64,000 nt of DNA, from contig NZ_JAATJG010000006.1 of assembly GCF_011927765.1 (NCBI RefSeq), positions 124,001 through 188,000 of the forward strand, read 5' to 3'. The translations under genes and the position numbers were made by a program. Under the pieces are notes generated by a model, which did no database searches, had not been told where the DNA came from, and saw nothing but the letters and a program-made list of their open reading frames with translations. Positions within the stretch are counted from its first letter, which is position 1; every line of letters begins with the position of its first letter. This DNA comes from Wenyingzhuangia aestuarii (GTDB taxonomy: Bacteria; Bacteroidota; Bacteroidia; Flavobacteriales; Flavobacteriaceae). Positions 56,701 to 64,000 of this stretch are shown piece by piece.

Positions 56701-57091
56701 GCGTTTGTAAAGGAGCTGCTTGCGGTTTTTCTTTTACAATTACTTGCCTATCTACTACCACATAATCTAAATTTGTTTTGGTAAAAGACTGACTTAAAAT
56801 AGTATTTAATCCTGCGTTTTTTACTTCTAATGATACTTTAACATTGTTATCTATAATACCATCTTTGTAAAAAAACACATACTTACTTTTGTTCTGTATT
56901 TCTTTAAAAAGATCTTCAATCGTAATATTCTTTACATTAATATCCATTTTTTCTTGAGAATAAGGATAATTAGCATACACAGAACCTAGACCTATAGTGA
57001 TAAATAGTATAAATACTCTCATAATTTCGCATACGACTTTTGTAAACGTAGATTTAACTCGTCTACCTCGTCGATAAAAGATTTTATTCAT
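53726..57091 (-). CDS. SusC/RagA-family TonB-linked outer-membrane transporter with STN domain
   Basis: A 1121-residue SusC-family transporter. After a signal (MRVFILFITIGLGSVYA; an arginine-rich stretch RRGRR precedes it) there is an STN domain (about 50-120, ITIEDLFKEIQNKSKYVFFY), a carboxypeptidase-like domain (VKGVVSDEFGMPVPGANVVVKG), a plug (VMVGYGTVKKSDVTGS, RIRGIGTVNNADPLYVVDG, IEVLKDASATAIYGSRGANGVI) and a barrel. The STN domain is the part that signals to a FecR anti-sigma factor, and FecR and sigma genes lie directly upstream. The TTG at 57106 is not used as start; ATG 57091 precedes the basic signal region. Confidence 0.95.
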   Translation of the reverse strand: MNKIFYRRGRRVKSTFTKVVCEIMRVFILFITIGLGSVYANYPYSQEKMDINVKNITIEDLFKEIQNKSKYVFFYKDGIIDNNVKVSLEVKNAGLNTILSQSFTKTNLDYVVVDRQVIVKEKPQAAPLQTLTQQQQFAVKGVVSDEFGMPVPGANVVVKGTTSGTITDFDGNYTLNIKNKNAVLVFSYVGYKEKEVLVNGKTTVDVVLEQDVSELDAVVMVGYGTVKKSDVTGSLSSVDTEKISKTQNVSIAQAIQGRAAGVTVSKSSGTPGATPMVRIRGIGTVNNADPLYVVDGVPINDISTINMEDAKSIEVLKDASATAIYGSRGANGVILITTKTGKKGKPVISYKTYTGVQKRVDNLDVLNAEQWATIYNEGLANDGKAADAYLADPSSLTSYNWKDAVYGEAYMQSHQLSVSGGTDKSTYFVSFGYINQDGIIKNTGYKRTNFRVNNTYQIKPKIKLGHNIQYSNSYTSSVPSYGGNSTAKTAFTGYMIDPSTPFYNEDGTYAIAKYASQAVSPLGLAVFGQAPRKRESFFGNLFLEVDILKGLKFKSNFGLQVNNTKVDNFKPSYNVSPKYNSPVTTYNLSRGESRVLILSNTLNYNKTFQKKHSINALLGQEIQNLSSNNVSASRNSIPESVANPTLESGAISSASNGGTISESKLLSFFGRLNYNFDDRYLLTGTYRFDGSSRFGANNKWAQFPSLALAWNLHKEEFYDIDVINQLKVRAGWGGTGNQNIPNTATYNTLGVGDTNYLLGTDEATQLGVAPLRPGNPDLKWETTITKNIGVDMALLDNSITLSAEYFIKNTTDMLMPTPVLLTAGFADNPYTNAGDIENKGLEFTANYKKIINDFSFSVGGNISIIKNKVIRLSGEGSLIQTGNANGFKNISRTEAGNPLASFYGYEMIGLFQNQDEIDNYASLPNTKPGDVKYRDVNNDNVIDDSDRKFIGSPFPKFTYGMNLEMSYKQFDFSAFFQGSQGNKIFNSTDYWLEGDLGSNLNTNMLNRWTGEGTSNSVPRATFSGQSNNTQLSSRYVRDGSYLRLKNIQLGYTVPKKILTKFFVTELRGYVAAQNLVTFTKYDGLDPEVGIDSSQNSPLDMGIDRGRYPSVRTISLGLDVKF

Positions 57092-57153
57092 AATTTTGTA
57101 ATTCAATTAATTAGTAATGTAATCGTCTCGAAACGATATTGCTTTTTTAACTT

Positions 57154-57179
57154 CCAGGAGATGTTGCCGCATCTTCTGG
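57154..57179 (-). promoter_or_regulatory. Hairpin in the fecR-susC gap
   Basis: A 10-bp stem ccaggagatg / catcttctgg (one G-T pair) with a 6-nt loop lies 63 bases upstream of the SusC start. On the transcribed (minus) strand it is followed by aagttaaaaaagc, not a T tract, so it does not look like a terminator in that direction. It could be a leader hairpin. Function is inference. Confidence 0.4.
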
Positions 57180-57227
57180 TTTGTTTTTTTAGTGGTTAGA
57201 TTTTTTTACTTCATCCGTATTTAATTT

Positions 57228-58274
57228 TTAGTTATACATTAATTTTAGTTGGTGTTTTTCTGTTTCTTCAAAACGTACATCTACGCTTTTATTAATAATT
57301 TGTAGTACTTCTTGAATGCTTTCTGATAAATCTAAAGCCCCTGAAAAAGTTTCGTTATTTAACTTTTCATCTTCTATGCTAATAGATATGTTATAATATC
57401 TTGAAAGCTTACGCATAATATAGCTCAACTTGCTTTTTTCTAAAATTAACAAGCCGTGTTTCCAAGAAAAGTATTGTTTTACATCTACTTGTTCCGAAGA
57501 AACCAATCCTGTTTCTCTGTTTATTTTTGTTAGCGTTCCTGGAGTAATAATTTGACTTTTCTTTTTGTTAAAAAAGAAATTGTCTTTAACTGTATGAGAT
57601 ACTTTTACACTTCCTTTTTTAAGAACTACAAAACTCTCAAGCTCATCTTCATAACTAGATACGTTAAACACAGTTCCTAAAACTTCTATTTCTTGATGAT
57701 CTGACAATACTTTAAAAGGGTGTTTTTTATCGTGAGCTACATCAAAAACAGCCTCTCCAATTAAATACACTTCTCTTTTAGCTCCTGTAAATTGTGCCGG
57801 ATAAATAAACTTAGATCCTGAGTTTAACCAAACCTTAGTTCCATCGGACAAGACAAGTGATGATCTTTTCCCATAAGGAACCACTAGCGTATTAAAGTTA
57901 TTTTTTTGTTGTTGATTTACTTTTTCTTGTGTTCCAATACTAATTTCTTCCCCAGTTTTGGAATAAGAAATAGGCGTATTGTCTCCATCAATAGCCAAGC
58001 CCTTATTTTCATCTAAGATCAAGGTTACTTTTTCTGAGTCTTGAACATCAACGTTTTTGGAAAGCATGGCAAACTTATTAAGTTCCGAAGAAGACTTTTG
58101 CATTTGAAGATACCAACCTCCAGCGATCACAAGTGCTATAGAAGCTGCAATACCTATTACGTAATTTCTTCTTTTAACCTGTAGTTGGGTTATAGAATTA
58201 AAAATTCTCTTTTTTAAAAGTTCTTTTTCAAATTCCGTGATGAACTTTTCTTGTGAATGCTCCTTTTTTTTCAT
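57228..58274 (-). CDS. FecR-family anti-sigma factor
   Basis: A 348-residue anti-sigma factor. A basic cytoplasmic N-terminal part precedes one transmembrane helix at about 38-57 (NYVIGIAASIALVIAGGWYL). The periplasmic FecR domain follows (TLVVPYGKRSSLVLSDGTKVWLNSGSKFIYP, VYLIGEAVFDVAHDKKHPFKVL, IEVLGTVFNVSSY), then a DUF4974-type C-terminal domain (LLILEKSKLSYIMRKLSRYYNISISI) that contacts the STN domain of SusC. It sequesters the ECF sigma factor encoded 112 bp upstream until the receptor binds its ligand. Confidence 0.93.
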   Translation of the reverse strand: MKKKEHSQEKFITEFEKELLKKRIFNSITQLQVKRRNYVIGIAASIALVIAGGWYLQMQKSSSELNKFAMLSKNVDVQDSEKVTLILDENKGLAIDGDNTPISYSKTGEEISIGTQEKVNQQQKNNFNTLVVPYGKRSSLVLSDGTKVWLNSGSKFIYPAQFTGAKREVYLIGEAVFDVAHDKKHPFKVLSDHQEIEVLGTVFNVSSYEDELESFVVLKKGSVKVSHTVKDNFFFNKKKSQIITPGTLTKINRETGLVSSEQVDVKQYFSWKHGLLILEKSKLSYIMRKLSRYYNISISIEDEKLNNETFSGALDLSESIQEVLQIINKSVDVRFEETEKHQLKLMYN

Positions 58275-58386
58275 GTTTCAATCTATATCAAGTTGTTTTA
58301 CAGTTCTAGCAAAACAGCCTTATTAATGCTTTCTACACAACTAAAGCATCAAATCATTGTGATATAGACAAAAAAATATAAGTTTT

Positions 58387-59010
58387 TTACAAAAAATAAT
58401 AATTCACTAGAAATAAAAGAGGTAAAGAGTACTCCCTGAGCGATTTAATAGCTCTGTAAATTATTGTTCTTGCCGAAGCAACAGAAATCCCTAAAATTTC
58501 AGCAATCTCTTCGTAGGATTTTTCTTCTTGAAATCTTAAAGCAATCCCTTTTTGCTGATTTTTAGTCAATTTTTTAAGGGCAGAATACAGTCTTTGATGG
58601 GTTTCTTTTTGAATTTCATCTAGAATAATTAATTCTTCATCAGATGCGGTATAATTATCTTTTAAATGCCATTCCGATCCCGCCACATCTTCATGATTCA
58701 ACAAAATCTCTTTCTTTTTAAACTTTTTATGAATCTTTCGCTTTAAAGAAAGGAGTAAGTAAAATTTTACATTTTTAGTTTTAGCTAATTTAGATTTGTA
58801 TTTGTACAAATCCACAAAAAGATCGTGAATACAATCCATTGTGTATTCTTTATCTCCACAAATTTTAAATCCATAAGCCATTAAATCATCAATGTAAAAA
58901 TCATATAAATCACCTAAGGCAGCTGTACTCCCTTCTATGACTCTCCCCCATATTTCGTCTTCTATAGACGTGGAGTTGGCAATTTTATAATTCTTCAACG
59001 GATCCTTCAT
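58387..59010 (-). CDS. ECF-family RNA polymerase sigma factor
   Basis: A 207-residue ECF sigma factor with region 2 (ALGDLYDFYIDDLMAYGFKIC, MDCIHDLFVDLYKYKSKL) and region 4 (LTKNQQKGIALRFQEEKSYEEIAEILGISVASARTIIYRAIKSLREY, the helix-turn-helix). The length and the linked FecR and STN-SusC genes make it a FecI-like sigma factor that transcribes the downstream susCD operon when released. Autoregulation is likely but no promoter was identified by eye. Confidence 0.93.
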   Translation of the reverse strand: MKDPLKNYKIANSTSIEDEIWGRVIEGSTAALGDLYDFYIDDLMAYGFKICGDKEYTMDCIHDLFVDLYKYKSKLAKTKNVKFYLLLSLKRKIHKKFKKKEILLNHEDVAGSEWHLKDNYTASDEELIILDEIQKETHQRLYSALKKLTKNQQKGIALRFQEEKSYEEIAEILGISVASARTIIYRAIKSLREYSLPLLFLVNYYFL

Positions 59011-59230
59011 GAACTAAAAGAAAGTAATTTTTTCTTGCTCTTGCAACAAATGTTCAGCTAGTAAGCATTAAAAACAAAGTTGATGTTTTTATACGCTACA
59101 GGAACAATACTATCTGAAGTTAAAACTAAAAAAAAACAAATTAAAAAAAGCACAAAATCAAAACAATGCAATAATGACTGTTAGGATATATGTGCTTTTT
59201 AGAAGATAAAACCAAGGTTAACAACCTAGT

Positions 59231-60382
59231 TTACAGTTGTTTTTCTAAATAATGAAAATCGATTTGGTACTGACTTTTTAAGTCTTTAATCTTCCCATTG
59301 ATTTCTTTAGTATCAGCTTTTTTGTTGGTTTTAGAACCTACCAACATGACATTTTTACGCGTATGTTCATTAGAAATAAACTCAAATACCTTAGTGCTAT
59401 ATTGATGTTTTTCTAAAATTAAAGCTCTAATAGTGTCCGTAATCATTTCAAACTGACGTTCTTTAAAAATCCCATATTTTAACAAAGGACTCTCCTGCTC
59501 TATTCCCTTAACTTGCTGTCTAACTTGTTTGTGACAACAAGGGGCACAAATAACCAAACCGGCATTGGCTACAATTCCTTTGGCAATAGCATCATCAGTA
59601 GCGGTATCACAAGCGTGTAGGGCAATTAAGATGTCTATTTTTTTATTGTCGTAGTCCTGAATCAATTTGTTTTCAAAAGTCAAACCTTCAAAACCACATT
59701 TCTCAGCAACCTCATTACAATAGCTTACCAAACCATCACGCAATTCAATTCCTGTTACAGAAACTTCTTTGTTTCTATCGTTCTTTAAATAATCATACAA
59801 AGCAAAGGTTAAGTATCCTTTTCCAGAACCCATATCTACAATCTGAATGTGTTTTGGCAACTTAACTCCGTTAATTAAACTCTCTATAATTTCTAAATAC
59901 TTATTAATCTGACGGTATTTATCAGCCATTTTAGGAATTACATTTCCTTCTTTGTCTGTGACCCCTAAATAAAATAAGTAATCTTTATTGGCTGCACGTT
60001 TTTCCTTAGGTCTGTCGTGTGTTTCTGGTAATTTGTTGGTAAAACTAGGAGCTACTTTTTTAAGAGTCACCGCTTTCTTTTTAGAAACAAACACCTGAAT
60101 ATCGTCTGGCAAGGTAAACACTACAGCAGAACGAAAGGTATTCATTAATAAACTTTCGGTTTCTTCAAAAGCTTCTTCGGGTGTATAATTTTTTACCACA
60201 TCGTTGGTTTTATTACGATAGGTAAACTGTAATTTTTGTTGATTTTGAATTGTCACTAATCGTACATAAACATTACGCAATCCATCATTTTTACGGATCG
60301 GTTTGCTAAATGTCATTTTTACAAAAGTGTCTGCGACTATACTGTTTTGAATTTCTTCAAAAAGAGGTTTAAATTCTTCCAT
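59231..60382 (-). CDS. SAM-dependent class I methyltransferase
   Basis: A 383-residue methyltransferase. A N-terminal accessory region (about 1-135, basic at 115-140) precedes a Rossmann fold with motif I IQVVDMGSGKGYLTFALYDYL-like sequence at about 185 (DMGSGKGYL), GIELRDGL, and ALHACDTATDDAIAKG with CAPCCHKQ at about 285-310. These match the Methyltransf_32-type family that includes eukaryotic RNA-related methyltransferases. The CCH cysteines could bind metal or be catalytic. The substrate, probably an RNA, is inference. Monocistronic. Confidence 0.8.
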   Translation of the reverse strand: MEEFKPLFEEIQNSIVADTFVKMTFSKPIRKNDGLRNVYVRLVTIQNQQKLQFTYRNKTNDVVKNYTPEEAFEETESLLMNTFRSAVVFTLPDDIQVFVSKKKAVTLKKVAPSFTNKLPETHDRPKEKRAANKDYLFYLGVTDKEGNVIPKMADKYRQINKYLEIIESLINGVKLPKHIQIVDMGSGKGYLTFALYDYLKNDRNKEVSVTGIELRDGLVSYCNEVAEKCGFEGLTFENKLIQDYDNKKIDILIALHACDTATDDAIAKGIVANAGLVICAPCCHKQVRQQVKGIEQESPLLKYGIFKERQFEMITDTIRALILEKHQYSTKVFEFISNEHTRKNVMLVGSKTNKKADTKEINGKIKDLKSQYQIDFHYLEKQL

Positions 60383-60500
60383 ACTGCAAAATTAGGCTTT
60401 ATTAATGGATAAAAAAACAGAGATAAAAAACGAATTCAAATATTTAAATAAGCTATTCTTTTTTTGATTACATTCGCGCAAAATTAACGAACCTAAAACA

Positions 60501-61820
60501 TTGAATACAAAAAGATTAGAATACATTGACATTCTTAGATCTGTAGCCATCATTATGATGTTAGAAGGACATTTTATGACTCACACGCTACAAACTGTTT
60601 TTCGCAACCCAGACAACCCTATTTACGCTGTTTGGAAATTTACCAGAGGCTTAACCGCTCCTTTGTTTCTATCCGTATCTGGATTGATTTTTACCTATTT
60701 ATTATTAAAAAGCAGCACACAAGGTTGGTCCAACCCTAGAGTTCAAAAAGGAATCAAAAGAGGGATTACCTTAATTGTTACAGGCTACATTTTACAGTTT
60801 AACCTGTACACCCATTTCTTTGCAGAAAGACCTTTGTTTACCAGTCTTACTCAAATTTTCCATGTATTACAATGCATTGGAACTTCTTTGTTATTACTCA
60901 TAGCCATCTATTTAGTTAAAACCTATATTTTAAAAGTTCCCTTAGGAGCTATATTAGGAAGTGTGGGATTGTTGGTAGTCATTATAAGTCCTACACTCTA
61001 TTATTTAGATTATAGTAAGGTCCCTCGTTTTCTAGAAAACATTTTAATTACAAGTACAGACACCCGCTTAAAAGTTTCGGTTTTCCCTTTATTTCCATGG
61101 GCTACATATGTGTTTTTTGGAGGAGCTTTAGGAAGTATGATCTATCATTTAAAAGACAAAGCCAATCACCTACTCTTTCCTGTAGGCTTGATAATTTCAG
61201 GATTGTTATTGCAACAACTCATTTATCCTGCCTTAGTAGGTATACAACACCTTCCTTTATTCAACTCCTTGCAACCCTTTCAGTACGGATACGAACCTGT
61301 TCGTTTTTGTCAGGTCTTATTATTTATAGGATTCATTATTTTACTTCAAAAAAGCAGTACCACTATTGTAGCACAAGAACTTTTTTACGTTCCCAAAATT
61401 GTGGTTCAAAATCTTGTTGGGATTAGTTTTGGTGTAGGATGTTATTTATTTACCACTCCTTTAGAAACACCTTTGCAAAATTTGGTAGCCTATAGTTTGT
61501 TTTTTATACCTATTGTTATAGGACTTTGGAAATTGACCCATTGGAACTATCAAACCTTTTTAAAAATTGGACAAAACACCTTATCGGTATATGTATTCCA
61601 TGTCATCCTCTTGTATCAAGGATTTTTTGGATTGCGATTGGATCTATTGATTAAAAAACAACTGACTCCTTTCTTTGCCATTTCTGGAGCCATTGTTTTT
61701 GTTTTCTTCTTTTTGGCTTATACCCAATACGAACCTCTTTTATGGCAAAAATTCCATCGCATAAAAGTGAGATATAAAATTATCAAACGAAGAGCACAAT
61801 ACAGAACAAGTGCTATTTAG
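60501..61820 (+). CDS. Membrane acyltransferase, HGSNAT/DUF1624-like
   Basis: A 439-residue multi-spanning membrane protein, about eleven hydrophobic segments. The start NTKRLEYIDILRSVAIIMMLEGHFMTH is the heparan-alpha-glucosaminide N-acetyltransferase / DUF1624 signature, with the conserved histidine in EGHF and PLFLSVSGLIFTYLL in the next helix. Such proteins transfer acetyl groups across the membrane to a sugar. The start codon is TTG at 60501: the conserved IDILR block begins eight codons in, and there is no ATG before the MM at codon 19. It ends in a basic tail. Acceptor unknown. Confidence 0.8.
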   Translation: MNTKRLEYIDILRSVAIIMMLEGHFMTHTLQTVFRNPDNPIYAVWKFTRGLTAPLFLSVSGLIFTYLLLKSSTQGWSNPRVQKGIKRGITLIVTGYILQFNLYTHFFAERPLFTSLTQIFHVLQCIGTSLLLLIAIYLVKTYILKVPLGAILGSVGLLVVIISPTLYYLDYSKVPRFLENILITSTDTRLKVSVFPLFPWATYVFFGGALGSMIYHLKDKANHLLFPVGLIISGLLLQQLIYPALVGIQHLPLFNSLQPFQYGYEPVRFCQVLLFIGFIILLQKSSTTIVAQELFYVPKIVVQNLVGISFGVGCYLFTTPLETPLQNLVAYSLFFIPIVIGLWKLTHWNYQTFLKIGQNTLSVYVFHVILLYQGFFGLRLDLLIKKQLTPFFAISGAIVFVFFFLAYTQYEPLLWQKFHRIKVRYKIIKRRAQYRTSAI

Positions 61821-61878
61821 GTTGATTTTTTATTGAAAATCTTTAAAAAATACCCTCCTTAAAGTCCACTATTTTATC

Positions 61879-61905
61879 TAAATTTGCGCTTTTAAGTTAA
61901 ATTTG
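61879..61905 (+). promoter_or_regulatory. Two candidate -7 boxes upstream of purL
   Basis: TAAATTTG occurs at 61879-61886 and again at 61898-61905, both matching TAnnTTTG, 37 and 18 bases before the ATG at 61923. I cannot tell which is used, and no -33 box is convincing. No purine riboswitch was recognised. Confidence 0.35.
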
Positions 61906-61922
61906 AACAAACTTCATTCATA

Positions 61923-64000
61923 ATGATATTATTCTTTCAAAAAAATACGACTGTTTTTGCAGTACAAACCGCAGCTCAATCGGCTGAAAACATTCAGAAA
62001 TTAGAATGGTTATTTGGAAATGCAAAACAAGTAAACGCTGAAGCTTTAGAAGGTTTTTTTATTGGACCTCGTAAAGAAATGATTACTCCTTGGAGTACCA
62101 ATGCCGTAGAAATTACTCAAAACATGAGTATTTCAGGGATTGAAAGAATAGAAGAATTTAGCGTAGCAAACTCTAAAGAAGCAGCTATTGATCCTATGTT
62201 ACAAAAAATGTACGAAGGATTAAATCAAGAGTCTTTTACCATTTGTGTAGAGCCTCAAGCGATTATAGAAATTGAAGACATCAAAGCTTTTGATGCGCAA
62301 GAAGGATTGTCTTTAAGTGATGATGAAATCACCTACTTAGAAGACATGTCTATGCGTATTGGACGTAAATTAACAGATTCTGAAGTATTTGGTTTTTCAC
62401 AAATCAACTCAGAACACTGTAGACACAAAATATTTAACGGAACATTTGTAATTGATGGTGAAGAAAAAGAAACTTCATTGTTTAAAATGATTCGTAAAAC
62501 TTCTAACGAACACCCTAACGGAATTGTATCGGCTTACAAAGACAACGTGGCTTTTGTAAAAGGACCTAAAGCGGTTCAGTTTGCTCCTAAAACAGCAGAC
62601 AAACCAGACTTTTACGAAACCAAAGAATACCAATCTGTAATTTCTTTAAAAGCAGAAACACACAACTTCCCTACTACGGTGGAGCCTTTTAACGGGGCTG
62701 CAACTGGGGCTGGTGGAGAAATTAGAGACCGTTTGGCAGGGGGTAAAGGTTCTTTGCCTTTAGCTGGAACAGCGGTGTACATGACTTCTTATTCAAGATT
62801 AGAAGCAAACAGACCTTGGGAAAACTTAGAAGAAAGAAAGTGGTTGTACCAAACACCTATGGATATCTTAATCAAAGCTTCTAACGGTGCTTCAGATTTT
62901 GGAAACAAATTTGGTCAGCCTTTAATTTCGGGTTCTTTATTAACCTTTGAACACGAAGAATTGAACCAAAACTTATCGGATGCCGATTTAAGAACTTTAG
63001 GATTTGATAAAGTAATTATGCAAGCCGGTGGTGTAGGTTATGGTAAAGCGGAACAAGCTTTAAAAGACGACCCTAAAGCGGGTGATAAAATTGTTATTCT
63101 TGGTGGAGACAACTACCGTATTGGTATGGGAGGTGCTGCGGTATCTTCTGCAGATACAGGTGCGATGGATTCAGGAATTGAATTAAATGCGGTACAACGT
63201 TCTAACCCAGAAATGCAAAAACGTGCTGCCAATGCCATTCGTGGTATGGTAGAAAGTGATATCAACCCTATTGTTTCTATTCACGATCACGGTGCAGGTG
63301 GACATATGAACTGTTTGTCTGAATTGGTAGAAGAAACAGGTGGATTGATTGATACTGATAAATTACCTGTAGGAGATCCTACCTTATCTGCTAAAGAATT
63401 AATTGGTAACGAATCTCAAGAAAGAATGGGATTGGTCATCAACCAAAAAGATATAGATTATTTAGAACGTGTTGCGGCTCGTGAACGTTCTCCAATGTAT
63501 ACTGTTGGTGATGTAACTAACGACAACCGTTTTACGTTTAAATCTAGTACTACAGGAGCTGCTCCTATGGATTTAGATTTAAATGACATGTTTGGATCGT
63601 CTCCTAAAACCATCTTAAACGACAAAACCACTCCTCGTAAATACGAAGAAGTAGTATATAACAATTCAGATATACAACAAAACCTACAAACTGTTTTACA
63701 GTTAGAAGCGGTGGCTTGTAAAGACTGGTTAACCAACAAAGTAGACCGTTGTGTAGGTGGTAAAGTGGCCAAACAACAATGTGCAGGTCCTTTACAATTG
63801 CCTTTGAATGATGTAGCTGTAATGGCTTTGGATTACAATGGTAAAGAAGGAATTGCAACGTCTATTGGGCATGCTCCTATTTCAGCTTTAATTGATGAAG
63901 CTGCAGGTTCTCGTAATGCGATTGCAGAATGTTTAACCAACTTAGTTTGGGCTCCATTAGAAGACAAGTTAACTTCTGTTTCTTTATCTGCTAACTGGAT
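61923..64000 (+). CDS. purL: Phosphoribosylformylglycinamidine synthase, N-terminal part (cut by window end)
   Basis: The first 692 codons of a large single-chain FGAM synthase, open to the window edge; the full enzyme is usually about 1,220 residues. It catalyses FGAR to FGAM with glutamine and ATP in purine synthesis. Visible blocks are ILFFQKNTTVFAVQT at the N-terminus, FSQINSEHCRHKIFNG at about 160, ETHNFPTTVEPFNGAATGAGGEIRD at about 245, and IHDHGAGGHMNCLSELVEETGG at about 455, the ATP/Mg domain. The 3' end, with the glutaminase domain, is outside. Confidence 0.95.
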   Translation, partial: MILFFQKNTTVFAVQTAAQSAENIQKLEWLFGNAKQVNAEALEGFFIGPRKEMITPWSTNAVEITQNMSISGIERIEEFSVANSKEAAIDPMLQKMYEGLNQESFTICVEPQAIIEIEDIKAFDAQEGLSLSDDEITYLEDMSMRIGRKLTDSEVFGFSQINSEHCRHKIFNGTFVIDGEEKETSLFKMIRKTSNEHPNGIVSAYKDNVAFVKGPKAVQFAPKTADKPDFYETKEYQSVISLKAETHNFPTTVEPFNGAATGAGGEIRDRLAGGKGSLPLAGTAVYMTSYSRLEANRPWENLEERKWLYQTPMDILIKASNGASDFGNKFGQPLISGSLLTFEHEELNQNLSDADLRTLGFDKVIMQAGGVGYGKAEQALKDDPKAGDKIVILGGDNYRIGMGGAAVSSADTGAMDSGIELNAVQRSNPEMQKRAANAIRGMVESDINPIVSIHDHGAGGHMNCLSELVEETGGLIDTDKLPVGDPTLSAKELIGNESQERMGLVINQKDIDYLERVAARERSPMYTVGDVTNDNRFTFKSSTTGAAPMDLDLNDMFGSSPKTILNDKTTPRKYEEVVYNNSDIQQNLQTVLQLEAVACKDWLTNKVDRCVGGKVAKQQCAGPLQLPLNDVAVMALDYNGKEGIATSIGHAPISALIDEAAGSRNAIAECLTNLVWAPLEDKLTSVSLSANW

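Noticed and set aside
57154-57179. Terminator between fecR and susC
   Set aside because: No T tract follows on the coding strand, and signalling operons of this kind are often read through; kept only as a hairpin.
63458-63858. Two antisense open frames at the window end
   Set aside because: They lie inside purL, which runs open across them with strong family motifs.

Overview
The window is AT-rich DNA from a member of the Bacteroidota, most probably a marine Flavobacteriaceae. The evidence is a SusC/SusD pair with an ECF sigma and FecR anti-sigma factor, several TonB-dependent receptors with carboxypeptidase-like regulatory domains, AsnC-free AraC- and LytTR-type regulation, -7 promoter boxes of the TAnnTTTG type, no clear Shine-Dalgarno sequences, and REP-like tcgag repeats that I associate with flavobacteria. 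The genus is not determined. I saw no rRNA, tRNA, CRISPR array, insertion sequence or prophage.

Layout. 1-4.2 kb: truncated haemoglobin and an unusual zinc-ribbon SDR (convergent), then about 1.2 kb of gene-free mosaic repeats, then a DsbA-like protein. 4.2-7.0 kb: a TonB-dependent receptor. 7.2-14.4 kb: a TMEM220-like protein and AraC regulator, followed by a compact sugar-catabolism operon (MFS transporter, Gfo/Idh/MocA oxidoreductase, PVC-type haem lipoprotein, sugar isomerase/epimerase). 14.4-15.5 kb: a lone AbiH-type abortive-infection gene. 15.7-22.2 kb: DEAD-box helicase, membrane EEP-family hydrolase, a carboxypeptidase-like-domain protein, and a large secreted BNR-repeat propeller. 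22.5-28.0 kb: a LytS/LytTR two-component system flanked by two small secreted paralogues, with a divergent TonB receptor-DoxX operon. 28.1-34.9 kb: WYL regulator, small protein, pxpABC 5-oxoprolinase, GH29 fucosidase lipoprotein, RecD-like helicase. 35.0-39.7 kb: a housekeeping-like operon (membrane protein, DUF3822, rsmD, patatin) convergent with a B12-binding radical SAM protein. 39.9-50.1 kb: a small secreted protein, an AraC regulator, and divergent from it a five-gene planctomycete-type cytochrome operon (PSC1/DUF1549/DUF1553, DUF1501, NHL propeller, DUF2231-PSC1-LRR, di-haem peroxidase). 50.2-59.0 kb: MscS channel; SusC/SusD with FecR and ECF sigma but no enzymes. 59.2-64.0 kb: SAM methyltransferase, HGSNAT-like membrane acyltransferase, and the 5' two thirds of purL, cut by the window edge.

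How the parts may fit. The two loci at 7.6-14.4 kb and 40.7-50.1 kb share a logic: an AraC-family regulator and secreted c-type haem proteins of a class I know mainly from Planctomycetes and Verrucomicrobia, one with soluble sugar oxidoreductase and isomerase. This suggests envelope electron transfer coupled to oxidative carbohydrate catabolism, but substrates cannot be read from the sequence. The LytTR system has a 20-bp-periodic direct repeat next to a promoter box upstream of its neighbouring small secreted gene, a plausible operator. These two observations are the best leads for something undescribed.
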